Positions 1-7,214 are shown, numbered from the stretch's first letter. The stretch is 8,486 nucleotides of DNA from JAYPEY01 sp047618185 (GCA_047618185.1 JBLHKZ010000251.1:1-8486); one strand, 5' to 3'. The notes: a model not told the origin generated them from the letters alone. Made by a program: numbers and translations.

Positions 1-74
1 AGACATTCCGGCAGAAACACAAGCAGCGGCAAAACCCAACAGATCGATCGCGTTCGAAAGCGTCGCTGGCGCAT
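1..74 (-). CDS. 5' end of an exported protein, truncated by window edge
   Basis: An ATG at 74-72 opens a frame that stays open to the left edge (24 full codons). It begins MRQRRFRTRSICWVLPLLVF and continues LPEC. This is a typical export signal: a strongly basic N-terminus (five Arg within the first nine residues) followed by a hydrophobic core. The Cys at residue 24 could be a lipobox cysteine, but LPEC is a poor match to the consensus, so a Sec/SPI signal is as likely. The start lies 2 bp after the stop of the pectate-lyase-like gene, matching the 2-bp gap before that gene, which suggests translational coupling in one operon. The mature protein is outside the window, so no function can be given. 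Only the start context, the open frame and the signal-like composition support the call. Confidence 0.55.
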   Translation of the reverse strand, partial: MRQRRFRTRSICWVLPLLVFLPEC

Positions 75-76
75 CG

Positions 77-1540
77 CTATTTCGACGCCGAGATAAACTG
101 GGCCAGCGTCCTCACGCGATCAACCACAGTCCGCGTGTCGATGATCTCACGCGTCTTGTCGTCCGAGCCGTGATATTTCAGCGTTCCTTTTTCGACCCAG
201 GCGCCGCGACGATCCAGAGAATCGATCGCCGACTTCGCCCTCGAACTCAGGCTCTTGCTTGAACTGATCTTTCCTGGCTTGCCCGACCTCGGCCGATAGA
301 GCCGGTCCTTCGGAGTCTCCAACGCCTTCTTATACTCGCTTTCAATTTTTCCCAGACCCGAACTGACAATAAATCCGTAATGCGTGGGCATGTTGGCGTC
401 GCTGTAGGTCAGCTTGTAATCGTCCTTCGTAAGATAAAGCGGCTTGTTGGTCTTCAATTCGTAAAAGCGCGCCAACTTTCCATCCGGCCGTTGGGAACGC
501 TTGTAGTAGGCCAACGCCCGTGGAATCGGATCCAGGTATTTCTTGTCTCCCGTCGCGCGATACATGGTGATCAATGTGCGCATGACGCCTTGGGACTCGC
601 CGCCGGAGATCGAGGCCGGCTCAAACTTGCGGGCCCACGCGGGTTCCATGTTGGCGTTGTACTGTTGCGCCCAGCCCGGTTGCGGCTCTGGCATCTGCGC
701 CAGCAACATAAAATCACCCGTTTTCCTAGCCGCTTCAAAAAACTTTTTACCGCCGTAGATGCGATGCGCCTCGAGCAGGACACTCAACATGTCCGCGATC
801 GTATTGTCGTTGAAGGTGTAATAGCCGGTGTATCGCTTCTTTGGATACGTCCGCGACCAGGAATCCGGATAGCGCGCCTTCTTCACGGGAAAATCTTTCG
901 CGACCGGAGGCTCCCGGAATTGCTGCGGCCAGGCTCCGTTCGGATACTGCGCCTTCAGGAAATGATCGAAGGCGTAATCCAGCGTGTCGCGAATCCGCTT
1001 GTCCTTGAATTTCAGCTCCTCGTCCATGTGCATCAAGAACATCAGGCAGGATTGCGATTTGTTGTCGTCGAGCGTGGTGTAATTGCGCCGCTTACTTGAC
1101 TCCGGCTCCGTGCGATACGCGTAGCGTTTGCGATGCTCCGCGCCGAGTTCGAATCGACTGTCCCAGCCGCCCGAACGAAACTGCGAGGCGACCAGCGCGT
1201 AGGCCGTCTGCTTCGCCGCGTCGAGCAGATAGGCTTCACCCGTCGCTTGATAGGCATACAAGTATGCTTCGCCAACGTAGGGCGTCCCCGGCGGCTGCGT
1301 CCAACCGGTCGTCTTGTAGGCCAGCCCCTCCCCCTCCTGCTTCTTCAGATCCGCGCTGTATTTGTACAAATAGGCGCCGCGATAGCCGGCCTTGTTCTGG
1401 AAGAAACCCACGGCCTTGCGCAGCGCGGCTTGAGCCTCGGTCTTCGTGGTCGGCGATGCCGCGCCTGAACTCATGGGCAACACCGCCGCGGCCAGCGCTG
1501 CGAGGCCGAATGTGATCATGGACGTGTTCATATTCTTCAT
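77..1540 (-). CDS. Secreted pectate lyase family protein (PL10-like)
   Basis: A 487-residue protein with a signal peptide at about residues 1-27 (hydrophobic core ITFGLAALAAAVLPM, likely cleavage near SGA-A). The rest resembles the alpha/alpha-toroid pectic acid lyase family (PF09492, PL10), which cleaves polygalacturonate by calcium-dependent beta-elimination outside the cytoplasm. Family-like blocks in order are TTLDDN (155-160), YPNGAWPQQF (199-208), YTFNDN (241-246), AWARKFEPASISGGES (301-316), and ARFYELKTNKP (357-367). The last is very close to the ARFYELxTNxP block I associate with the family. Residues from about 405 form a basic, Ser/Lys-rich linker and a short C-terminal segment. Length is typical or slightly long. 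The start is 2 bp after the upstream stop, and an in-frame ATG three codons later is an alternative. Catalytic activity is inferred; related toroid proteins in these phyla are often annotated pectate lyase without proof. Confidence 0.87.
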   Translation of the reverse strand: MKNMNTSMITFGLAALAAAVLPMSSGAASPTTKTEAQAALRKAVGFFQNKAGYRGAYLYKYSADLKKQEGEGLAYKTTGWTQPPGTPYVGEAYLYAYQATGEAYLLDAAKQTAYALVASQFRSGGWDSRFELGAEHRKRYAYRTEPESSKRRNYTTLDDNKSQSCLMFLMHMDEELKFKDKRIRDTLDYAFDHFLKAQYPNGAWPQQFREPPVAKDFPVKKARYPDSWSRTYPKKRYTGYYTFNDNTIADMLSVLLEAHRIYGGKKFFEAARKTGDFMLLAQMPEPQPGWAQQYNANMEPAWARKFEPASISGGESQGVMRTLITMYRATGDKKYLDPIPRALAYYKRSQRPDGKLARFYELKTNKPLYLTKDDYKLTYSDANMPTHYGFIVSSGLGKIESEYKKALETPKDRLYRPRSGKPGKISSSKSLSSRAKSAIDSLDRRGAWVEKGTLKYHGSDDKTREIIDTRTVVDRVRTLAQFISASK

Positions 1541-1542
1541 CG

Positions 1543-1821
1543 TTAAAACTTCATCATCGGTTCATTCGAGTCCCTGGAATCGTAGCCGCCTACTCCCATC
1601 GCCATTCGGTATCCCACCCATATCAGAGTCAGTCCAACGACGAACGATATCCCCGCGTGCCAGCTCATATTCGTTATGATTTCGCTTTTCTCTTTCAGCG
1701 TGTCGGATCGACCGGCTTTCACAGCAAGGAATCCGCAAAGCGCCGTATAGGCCCATGCAAACAGACCAAATGTTGCGACCACGCAGCCACCAGGCGTGGA
1801 TTGTGTCGGCGTAGGGGGCAT
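1543..1821 (-). CDS. Small two-helix membrane protein, unknown function
   Basis: A 92-residue protein I do not recognise. It has a short Pro/Thr-rich N-terminus and then a hydrophobic segment at about residues 13-36 (from CVVATFGLFAWAYTALCGF). A polar basic loop follows (about 36-52, AGRSDTLKEKSE), then a second hydrophobic segment at about 54-78 (WHAGISFVVGLTLIWVGYRM) and an acidic C-terminal tail. The two likely transmembrane helices and the tight packing support a real gene: 25 bp after the thioredoxin/PDZ gene and 2 bp before the pectate-lyase gene. No strong ribosome binding site precedes the ATG at 1821-1819. It may be an inner-membrane partner of a neighbour, but nothing in the sequence shows this. 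Antisense frames here lack comparable hydrophobic structure. Confidence 0.7.
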   Translation of the reverse strand: MPPTPTQSTPGGCVVATFGLFAWAYTALCGFLAVKAGRSDTLKEKSEIITNMSWHAGISFVVGLTLIWVGYRMAMGVGGYDSRDSNEPMMKF

Positions 1822-1846
1822 CGTTTGGATGGCGGATGGACGGCGT

Positions 1847-3205
1847 CTATTCGAACAAAGGAATTTTCAACTCGACTCGCTTGCCGTTGCGCCAAACCGT
1901 CAACGGCAAATCGTCGCCGGGCTTAAAATTCAATTTCACGTAGAGGCTGAATTGTTGCGACGTCTCCGGCAACGGCTTGCCATCGACCGCCACGACGATT
2001 TCGTTCTGGCGCAGCCCGGCTTTCTTCGCCTCGCGCCCGGCTTTTTCCTTCGTATTAATCCACTTGGCCTTCACCGCGTTCATCGTCGGCGGCAGGCCGG
2101 CCTTCTCCAATTCCTCCGATTTCAGCTTCGGCATCCAAATGCGCAGTCTCGGAGGGACTGACCACATGGACCCGCGCCACGATATGTCCGTCTGCTTCCA
2201 GCCGGGTTTCGTTCTCAACGTGTACGAACGGATGTCGGTCAACTCCCGCTCTCGGCCCTGATTCCGCCGTGCGAAAATCTTGAGATAAACCGGCTTGTTG
2301 GGAAGGTTGTGGAGAACCCATTGAAAATCCGCGATCGACACAATGCGCTGGCCGTCGACTGAGAAGATCTCATCGCCCGCTCCCAATCCCACCTCATCCG
2401 CCGGACTTCCCTTCGCGACCGCCTTGATTCGCAAGCCGTCGGCGGGATCGATCTCGATGCCGAGATTGTCCGGCAGCGGATAACGCCAGAGCATGTCCTG
2501 CGTAAACGTGCCGTCGCGATACGCGCCGATATTCTCCGCGTCGTGAATCATGTGGCAGTGAATGCAATTGTCGCGCTTCGTCGGGCCGCGCAATTTCTCT
2601 TTTCTCTCCATTCCCGGCATTTCCAGAGCCGTGGAATAACTCCGATTCTTGCCGCGCTTGCCGACGATCGTCGACCGGTTCGCCGGGTATTTCTCGTGGA
2701 GCTTCAACACTCGCTGCATCGTCTTTTCCAACGACTCAATCGAATTATAGGCGTCCGGACCCTCCGCGGACTGTGTTCCGTACCGCGCGTAAATGGCTCC
2801 ATCCGCGTTGATGAACATCGCGGCCCAATTCAGGTCATGGTCGAACTGAAACTGGTTCAGATCCACGCCCTTCATCTCAACCTGCCGCAGTGAAACAAAC
2901 TTCTCCCGCGCCAGTTTCTTGATCACCTCGCTGCCGTTGGCGACCTCCGCGTCGAAGCTCTTGCAGGCGTTGCACGGCACGCAGCGAAAGGTGACGAAGA
3001 TCGGCTTGCCCGTCCGGCGCGCCTCGGCCCTGGCCGCATCGAGGTCGTTGTAGATCCAGTGGTCGGCATTGTAGGCGTTCAGATCGAGGAGGGACTCCTT
3101 GAGTTTCTGATACTCGTCCTTCTCGGCGGCGGGGAGTGGAGCCGTCGCCAGCATCACGACCAGACCGGTGGCGATTCGAAAGGGGAAAAATTTTCGGTTT
3201 TTCAT
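1847..3205 (-). CDS. Exported thioredoxin-like / CxxCH / double-PDZ protein (Trx7/PDZ family)
   Basis: A 452-residue protein from the ATG at 3205-3203. An in-frame ATG at 3259 would add 18 residues before the signal peptide, so the shorter start is preferred. The signal peptide spans about residues 1-27 (basic MKNRK, hydrophobic IATGLVVMLATAPLPAA). A thioredoxin_7-like domain follows, with FRCVPCNAC giving Cys75, Cys78 and Cys81 (CxxC plus a third Cys). A c-type haem motif CIHCH lies at 214-218. A first PDZ-like domain is at about 245-315 (IKAVAKGSPADEVGLGAGDEI) and a second at about 375-448 (AKKAGLRQNEIVVAVDGKPL). I recognise this as the Trx7/PDZ (seleno)protein architecture known from planctomycetes and relatives, where one Cys may be selenocysteine; here all are Cys. 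It is likely a periplasmic redox protein, with PDZ domains binding peptide termini. Its substrate is unknown. It starts 81 bp after the creatininase-family gene. Confidence 0.85.
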   Translation of the reverse strand: MKNRKFFPFRIATGLVVMLATAPLPAAEKDEYQKLKESLLDLNAYNADHWIYNDLDAARAEARRTGKPIFVTFRCVPCNACKSFDAEVANGSEVIKKLAREKFVSLRQVEMKGVDLNQFQFDHDLNWAAMFINADGAIYARYGTQSAEGPDAYNSIESLEKTMQRVLKLHEKYPANRSTIVGKRGKNRSYSTALEMPGMERKEKLRGPTKRDNCIHCHMIHDAENIGAYRDGTFTQDMLWRYPLPDNLGIEIDPADGLRIKAVAKGSPADEVGLGAGDEIFSVDGQRIVSIADFQWVLHNLPNKPVYLKIFARRNQGRERELTDIRSYTLRTKPGWKQTDISWRGSMWSVPPRLRIWMPKLKSEELEKAGLPPTMNAVKAKWINTKEKAGREAKKAGLRQNEIVVAVDGKPLPETSQQFSLYVKLNFKPGDDLPLTVWRNGKRVELKIPLFE

Positions 3206-3286
3206 AGCGGTAATCGATCTGAGGGACTCTTCAAATCGCACAGAATTCGTTGGACGCACAACTTCGGCTTTGCCTTCGCATTTCCC

Positions 3287-4162
3287 TCATTCCACCGGAC
3301 GCTGTCCCCACGGCATCGGCATCGTCGGCGGCTTGCGGTGGCGATCCTTGCGGACGTCTTTCGGCCGATCCTTGAACCACGCCACCAGCGTCGCCAGTTG
3401 CATCACGGCCTCATCGTAGGCCCGCTTGCCCTTCTCATAGGTCCCGAGTTCCGCCTCACCCAGCACGCCCGAATCCGAGTAACTGCTCGTCCACGAAACA
3501 ATCGTTCCCGGGCCGGCTCGCATCAGGTCCACGTAATTGAACGGGCTGCCTTCGAGGTTGAACGAAATATCGCCATTCTTGATCAGGTCCTTTCGAACGT
3601 TGTCGCCGTCGAGGTAGAGATACATCGAGGTCTCCAATTCGCAGGCGTGCGCGCAGCCCCCGGGAAATTTGCTCTCGCGCCAACTCGGCATGAACTCGGG
3701 GTCCACGCTCAGCAGTTGCCACCAAGCCGACAGGATGCACTCCGCGTCCGTCTCCAGATTCGTGCGCCGCGCGACGAGGTCCAGATTGGGCATATTGGAG
3801 CCGTGGCCGTTGAGCAGGATGATCTTCTTGAATCCGTGGTAGGCGAGCGACTTGGTGATATCGAGCACATGCGCCATGAAGGTCTCGAAGTCGTTGTTGA
3901 TCGTGCCTGGAAAATCCATCACGTGCCCGGTGTAGCCATAGTTCACCGACGGCAGCACAAGGGCCTTTTCAGGCGCGGCGCGGCCCGCCCCCAGCGCGAC
4001 TTCCGTCGAACATAAAACATCCACATCCAGCGGCAGATGCGGGCCGTGTTGTTCGACGGCGCCACAGGGAATGATGCAGACCTTGCCCAGATCGACGGCG
4101 TCATTGATTTCAGGCCAGGTAAGTTTTTCGTAACGATGCTCGGTTTCTGCTCGGTTGCTCAT
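3287..4162 (-). CDS. Creatininase family metallohydrolase
   Basis: A 291-residue cytoplasmic protein of the creatininase family (PF02633), metal-dependent amidohydrolases and related ring-opening hydrolases. The conserved metal-site block is clear: CGAVEQHGPHLPLDVD gives Glu37, His39 and Asp48, with the same spacing as Glu34/His36/Asp45 of Pseudomonas creatininase. LLNGHGSN supplies His120. HACELETS (172-179) is a variant of the family HAGExETS block, with His172, Glu175 and Glu177. The last 25 residues or so form a basic, proline-rich tail beyond the usual core. The family includes creatininase, FAPy deformylase, the mycofactocin protein MftE and, as I recall, an inosose ring hydrolase, so creatinine should not be assumed as substrate. 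Lying 60 bp after a symporter and near an enolase-family gene, it more likely acts on an imported cyclic or amide compound. The start has a weak GAAAG upstream. Confidence 0.9.
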   Translation of the reverse strand: MSNRAETEHRYEKLTWPEINDAVDLGKVCIIPCGAVEQHGPHLPLDVDVLCSTEVALGAGRAAPEKALVLPSVNYGYTGHVMDFPGTINNDFETFMAHVLDITKSLAYHGFKKIILLNGHGSNMPNLDLVARRTNLETDAECILSAWWQLLSVDPEFMPSWRESKFPGGCAHACELETSMYLYLDGDNVRKDLIKNGDISFNLEGSPFNYVDLMRAGPGTIVSWTSSYSDSGVLGEAELGTYEKGKRAYDEAVMQLATLVAWFKDRPKDVRKDRHRKPPTMPMPWGQRPVE

Positions 4163-4222
4163 GGTGATTTCTTTCGCGGTTGAGGTTGAGTGGGATTGAA
4201 AAATGAAAATGTTTTCGGCGCA

Positions 4223-5872
4223 TTACCAGAAGAGTCCAAAGACAAGATAAACGTTAAAAAGAATAAGCGCGGCGGCAAACCATTCCGGTTTCGCCCACCG
4301 CGGCGCGGCGCGTTCATCCGGACGTTCCAGCATCTCCGGCAACTCCTCCCGGCTCCGGGCAAGCCAGCCTCCCGAGCCGGATTTCGAAAGTTGATTCTCC
4401 GGACATTTACCCAGACAAAACGTCGAAACGGCCATTGCGGCGCCTGTGAAAAACATCGACCAAATCACCGCCACCATCCCCCCGGTAAACCAGGGCGCCA
4501 ACCAGGCGACGTCCAACACCTCGCGGTCAAAAAGCGCTGCCAGTCCATAGATCGCGCCAACAGCAAGTCCGATGACGCCCGACCGCGCGTGAGCCCGAGT
4601 AAACACACCGGCCAAATAGAGCGTGAACAATGGCGTTACAAACACCGGAATCAGAGTCAGAAACGCATCCAACATTGTCTTCTTGGATTGAATGAACGGA
4701 ATGTAGGCAAAACCCAACACCAGGATGCCAACCGTCGCCCAACGCCCCACTCGCAGATAGTGTTGGTCATCTTTGTCCGGCCTAATCAAACGCGCGTAAA
4801 TATCTCGTGTAAACACGGCCGACAACGCCGCCCCCATCGAATCGAATGTGCTGATCGCGGCGGCCAAAATCCCAGCCACAACCAGGCCTTTGAGTCCCAC
4901 GCCCAAATACTCGTTGGCCATCAGCGGGTAGATTTGATCCGGATCCGCAAAATCGGGATAGAGCGCGCGCGCGAAAACGCCAAGCAGCGTACAGCCGATC
5001 ATAATTGGGACGCTGAGAGCCGCCCCAAACACGGCCCCCATTTTCATGTCCCACACCGACCTGGCGCCGAGCAGTCTCATCGTCTGAGTGTGATTCACCG
5101 TCCAATAACCGCCCGCGACAATGACCCAGAAAAGCACGATCACGATTGACGGAACCGTCCCGGAAGCGCCGTGAAACCGCCCGACATGAAGAAGATCCGC
5201 CGCCGGAATCCCTTCGCTGTCCGACGCCGTCCTGAGCGTCTCCAACATCGAGGACCAACCGCCTGCCGCATTCCACACCGCACAAAAAATGACAGCCGTG
5301 GCAACCAGCATGATCACACCCTGACAGGCGTCGGTCATCGCCACCGAGCGCAATCCTCCCCATGCCGTGTAGACCGCGGACAAGACGACCAGGAGAACAA
5401 TCAGCGCCCAGGCCTGCCCGCTGGGCAGGCCAACCAACCCGGTCAGGAGAAGATGCACCGACCAAATCATCAGCCCGAGCATGCTGGTCCGGTATTGGAT
5501 TTGAATCAGCGCGCTCAGGACGCGCATCGAAGGGCCGTATCGCGTCTCCAGGTACTCCGCGTTGGTGTAACAACCAGATCGATACATGGCCGGGACAATG
5601 AAGAACGCGGCCAGCACGGCTCCGATCGCCGTGCCCAGGGTATGCACTGTGATAATGTGAATTCCCTCAAGGTAGGTCTTGCCCGTAAGCGAAACCAAAT
5701 CCGCGTTGTCGATGTTCGTCGCCATCATCGACAACCCGATGACCCACCAGACCAACGCGCGCTTTCCGAGGAACCACTCGCTGCTGGTCTTGATCCCTCG
5801 AGCCAGATAAATCCCATAGGCGATCACGCCGCCGTTCAGGATCAACACGATGAGCCAGTCAACGGTGGTCAT
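4223..5872 (-). CDS. Sodium/solute symporter (SSS family)
   Basis: A 549-residue multi-pass inner-membrane transporter of the SSS/SGLT family, which couples uptake of sugars, organic acids or other solutes to sodium entry. Visible family features are WFLGKRALVWWVIGLSMMAT (33-52), matching the FLAGRxxxWW region after the first helix, and TAWGGLRSVAMTDACQG (169-185), the classical signature block. AAAISTFDSMGAALSAVFTRD (337-357) is the helix that carries the Na2 sodium site. About 13 hydrophobic segments are present, including a last one at 530-548 after a polar cytoplasmic loop (about 490-528). Length is normal. The substrate cannot be read from sequence. The enolase-family gene before it and the creatininase-family gene after it suggest an acid, sugar acid or cyclic compound. 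The palindromic element at 5889-6052 lies just upstream, so it would be part of its leader if transcribed from upstream. Confidence 0.93.
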   Translation of the reverse strand: MTTVDWLIVLILNGGVIAYGIYLARGIKTSSEWFLGKRALVWWVIGLSMMATNIDNADLVSLTGKTYLEGIHIITVHTLGTAIGAVLAAFFIVPAMYRSGCYTNAEYLETRYGPSMRVLSALIQIQYRTSMLGLMIWSVHLLLTGLVGLPSGQAWALIVLLVVLSAVYTAWGGLRSVAMTDACQGVIMLVATAVIFCAVWNAAGGWSSMLETLRTASDSEGIPAADLLHVGRFHGASGTVPSIVIVLFWVIVAGGYWTVNHTQTMRLLGARSVWDMKMGAVFGAALSVPIMIGCTLLGVFARALYPDFADPDQIYPLMANEYLGVGLKGLVVAGILAAAISTFDSMGAALSAVFTRDIYARLIRPDKDDQHYLRVGRWATVGILVLGFAYIPFIQSKKTMLDAFLTLIPVFVTPLFTLYLAGVFTRAHARSGVIGLAVGAIYGLAALFDREVLDVAWLAPWFTGGMVAVIWSMFFTGAAMAVSTFCLGKCPENQLSKSGSGGWLARSREELPEMLERPDERAAPRWAKPEWFAAALILFNVYLVFGLFW

Positions 5873-5888
5873 GATTCAATGCCCGGAA

Positions 5889-6052
5889 TTAACCGCGGAT
5901 TTCGCGGATGGCACGGATTTTTCAAACAGAAGAAAACGGAGAGAACAGAGACTCCAATGAACGCCTCCGCTCTCGCCGTTGCCTCCTGTGAAATTCCAAC
6001 GCGGTCAGGCGTTGTTCCCATATCCGGTTTCATCCGTGTCATCCGTGGTTAA
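5889..6052. repeat. 164-bp imperfect palindrome with TTAACC termini (MITE/REP-like)
   Basis: The gap between the symporter and the enolase-family gene holds a long inverted repeat. The outer arms 5889-5900 and 6041-6052 match at 11 of 12 positions, starting from TTAACC/GGTTAA ends. Next, 5910-5918 pairs with 6032-6040 (8 of 9). The inner arms 5926-5952 and 5963-5989 match at 20 of 27 around a 10-nt loop (5953-5962). The left arm has one extra 9-bp unit. The right arm has about 26-40 extra bases, including a small hairpin AACGC/GCGTT (5998-6013). No protein is encoded and no clear target-site duplication is seen. Similar sequences with 'accacggatgacacggat' ends seem to me common in environmental genomes, but that is memory, not a search. 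It could be a miniature mobile element, a REP-like repeat or an mRNA hairpin. The structure is directly visible; the role is not. Confidence 0.75.
5891..5917. repeat. Three tandem 9-bp CGGA units in the left arm
   Basis: Three consecutive 9-bp units, aaccgcgga, tttcgcgga and tggcacgga, share the core CG/CA-CGGA. The right arm (6031-6050, read on the minus strand) carries the same kind of unit twice or three times (accacggat, gacacggat, gaaaccggat). The number of units therefore differs between the arms, as expected if copies are gained or lost by slippage. Confidence 0.6.
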
Positions 6053-6068
6053 GAGGGTTTGCCAGCGG

Positions 6069-7214
6069 TTAGATGGAAGAGGCCGTCAGTGTTTCGCCGC
6101 CGGTGAACTTTGCGATGCCGTCCGGGTTCCACTCAATGCCAAGGCCGGGGCCATCTGGAATTTGAATATCGCCCTTCTCATCAAACTCCAACGGTTTTGC
6201 CATGAGTTCATCGATGTAGGGCGCGGGCGTGATGTACTCGACCCAGCGTGCATTGCCGGCGGCCGCGACCAGTTGCAAATCGGCCGCCAGACCCACCGCG
6301 GTGTTCCAACCATGCGGCACAAAGAGAATCGAATGATCGTCCGCGTACTGCGCAATGCGATGCTCCTCGGTGATGCCGCCCACCTTGGTCACATCCGGCT
6401 GAATGTAGTCCACCGCATGCCGCTCAATCCACGGAAGAAACGCCTGCCGACGCGTCAACACCTCGCAGCTCGTGATCGGGATCGGCGAATGCTCCGTCAA
6501 TTTCACGAAGCCTTCGATGTCGTCCGGCCGCAGCGCCTCCTCAAACCAGGTCACGTTGTACTCCGCCAGCATGTAGGACGTCTCGATCGCCCACTTGTAG
6601 CCGTGCGGCCAGAAGGCGTCCGAGCCGCCGGCGTCGACCATTAATTCGACATCGTCCCCGACCGCGTCGCGCGCCGCCTCGACAATTGCTTCATCCATCT
6701 TTCGATCAACGCGACCAAAGGGCCCCCAGCCGATTTTGAAAGCCTTGAATCCCTTCTCCAGGCCGGCGGTCAACCGCTTGCGCATTTCATCCGGCTCCGC
6801 CATCAGCATCGAGCCGTACGGTTTGATCGTTTCCCGATGACGCCCGCCCAGCAAGCGACTGATCGGCTGGCCGGTGACTTTTCCAAAAATGTCCCACAAA
6901 GCGATGTCGATGCCGGAAATCGCGTGCGTGATCGAACCGCCCCGCCCCTGCCAGAACGTCTGCTGATGCAAGGCCTCTGAAGTCGCCGCCGGATCCAAGG
7001 CCGACGCGCCAATCAGAAACGGACGAAACACATCGATTGCGCCCTCCACCAGTTTCGCCGAAGTAAAGACGCTACCCAGGCCGGTGACGCCCTCATCGGT
7101 GATGAGTTCGATCAACGTGTGAAGGTTGTTCTCCTCGTCGAGAAACCTATTGTCCCAGCCGCCATCCGGGGTTGCCCCGCGCAGGGGAAGAATACGAATC
7201 TCTTTGATCTTCAT
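6069..7214 (-). CDS. Mandelate racemase/muconate lactonizing enzyme family protein (enolase superfamily)
   Basis: A 381-residue cytoplasmic enzyme with an N-terminal capping domain (about 1-125) and a C-terminal TIM barrel. Metal ligands are Asp194 (VDAGG), Glu225 or Glu226 (WFEEAL) and Glu251 (TSCE). The general acid/base pair of the mandelate racemase subgroup is present: Asp274 (QPDVTKVGG) and His301 (VPHGW), 27 residues apart, the same separation as Asp270/His297 of mandelate racemase. At the KxK site the sequence is KAFKIGWG, so the second Lys is Lys160 and the first is replaced by Ala158. Most such enzymes abstract a proton alpha to a carboxylate, and many are acid-sugar dehydratases. 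Here the substrate is unknown. The start MKIKEIRILPLRG fits the family. It is followed 196 bp later by a symporter, which suggests uptake and dehydration of a sugar acid or related organic acid. Confidence 0.9.
   Translation of the reverse strand: MKIKEIRILPLRGATPDGGWDNRFLDEENNLHTLIELITDEGVTGLGSVFTSAKLVEGAIDVFRPFLIGASALDPAATSEALHQQTFWQGRGGSITHAISGIDIALWDIFGKVTGQPISRLLGGRHRETIKPYGSMLMAEPDEMRKRLTAGLEKGFKAFKIGWGPFGRVDRKMDEAIVEAARDAVGDDVELMVDAGGSDAFWPHGYKWAIETSYMLAEYNVTWFEEALRPDDIEGFVKLTEHSPIPITSCEVLTRRQAFLPWIERHAVDYIQPDVTKVGGITEEHRIAQYADDHSILFVPHGWNTAVGLAADLQLVAAAGNARWVEYITPAPYIDELMAKPLEFDEKGDIQIPDGPGLGIEWNPDGIAKFTGGETLTASSI

Noticed and set aside
3206..3259. Longer N-terminus (18 residues) for the thioredoxin/PDZ protein
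   Set aside because: It would place polar, charged sequence before a good signal peptide, so the ATG at 3205 is the more likely start.
3059..4015. A 318-codon open frame on the plus strand opposite the creatininase and thioredoxin/PDZ genes
   Set aside because: It lies antisense to two well-recognised genes, is rich in Arg, His and Val, has no recognisable domain, and spans their boundary. It is a by-product of GC-rich codon use on the other strand.
4200..4222. AT-rich GAAAA/TTTTC inverted repeat after the symporter as a terminator
   Set aside because: The stem is only five A-T-rich pairs with a 2-nt loop and no GC stem, too weak for an intrinsic terminator, and the next gene follows in 60 bp.
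4190..6052. Two long plus-strand open frames (4190-5149 and 5171-6052) opposite the symporter
   Set aside because: Their products are dominated by Arg, Gln, His, Pro and Asn with no hydrophobic pattern or motif, as expected for the antisense of membrane-protein codons. The second also runs through the non-coding palindrome.
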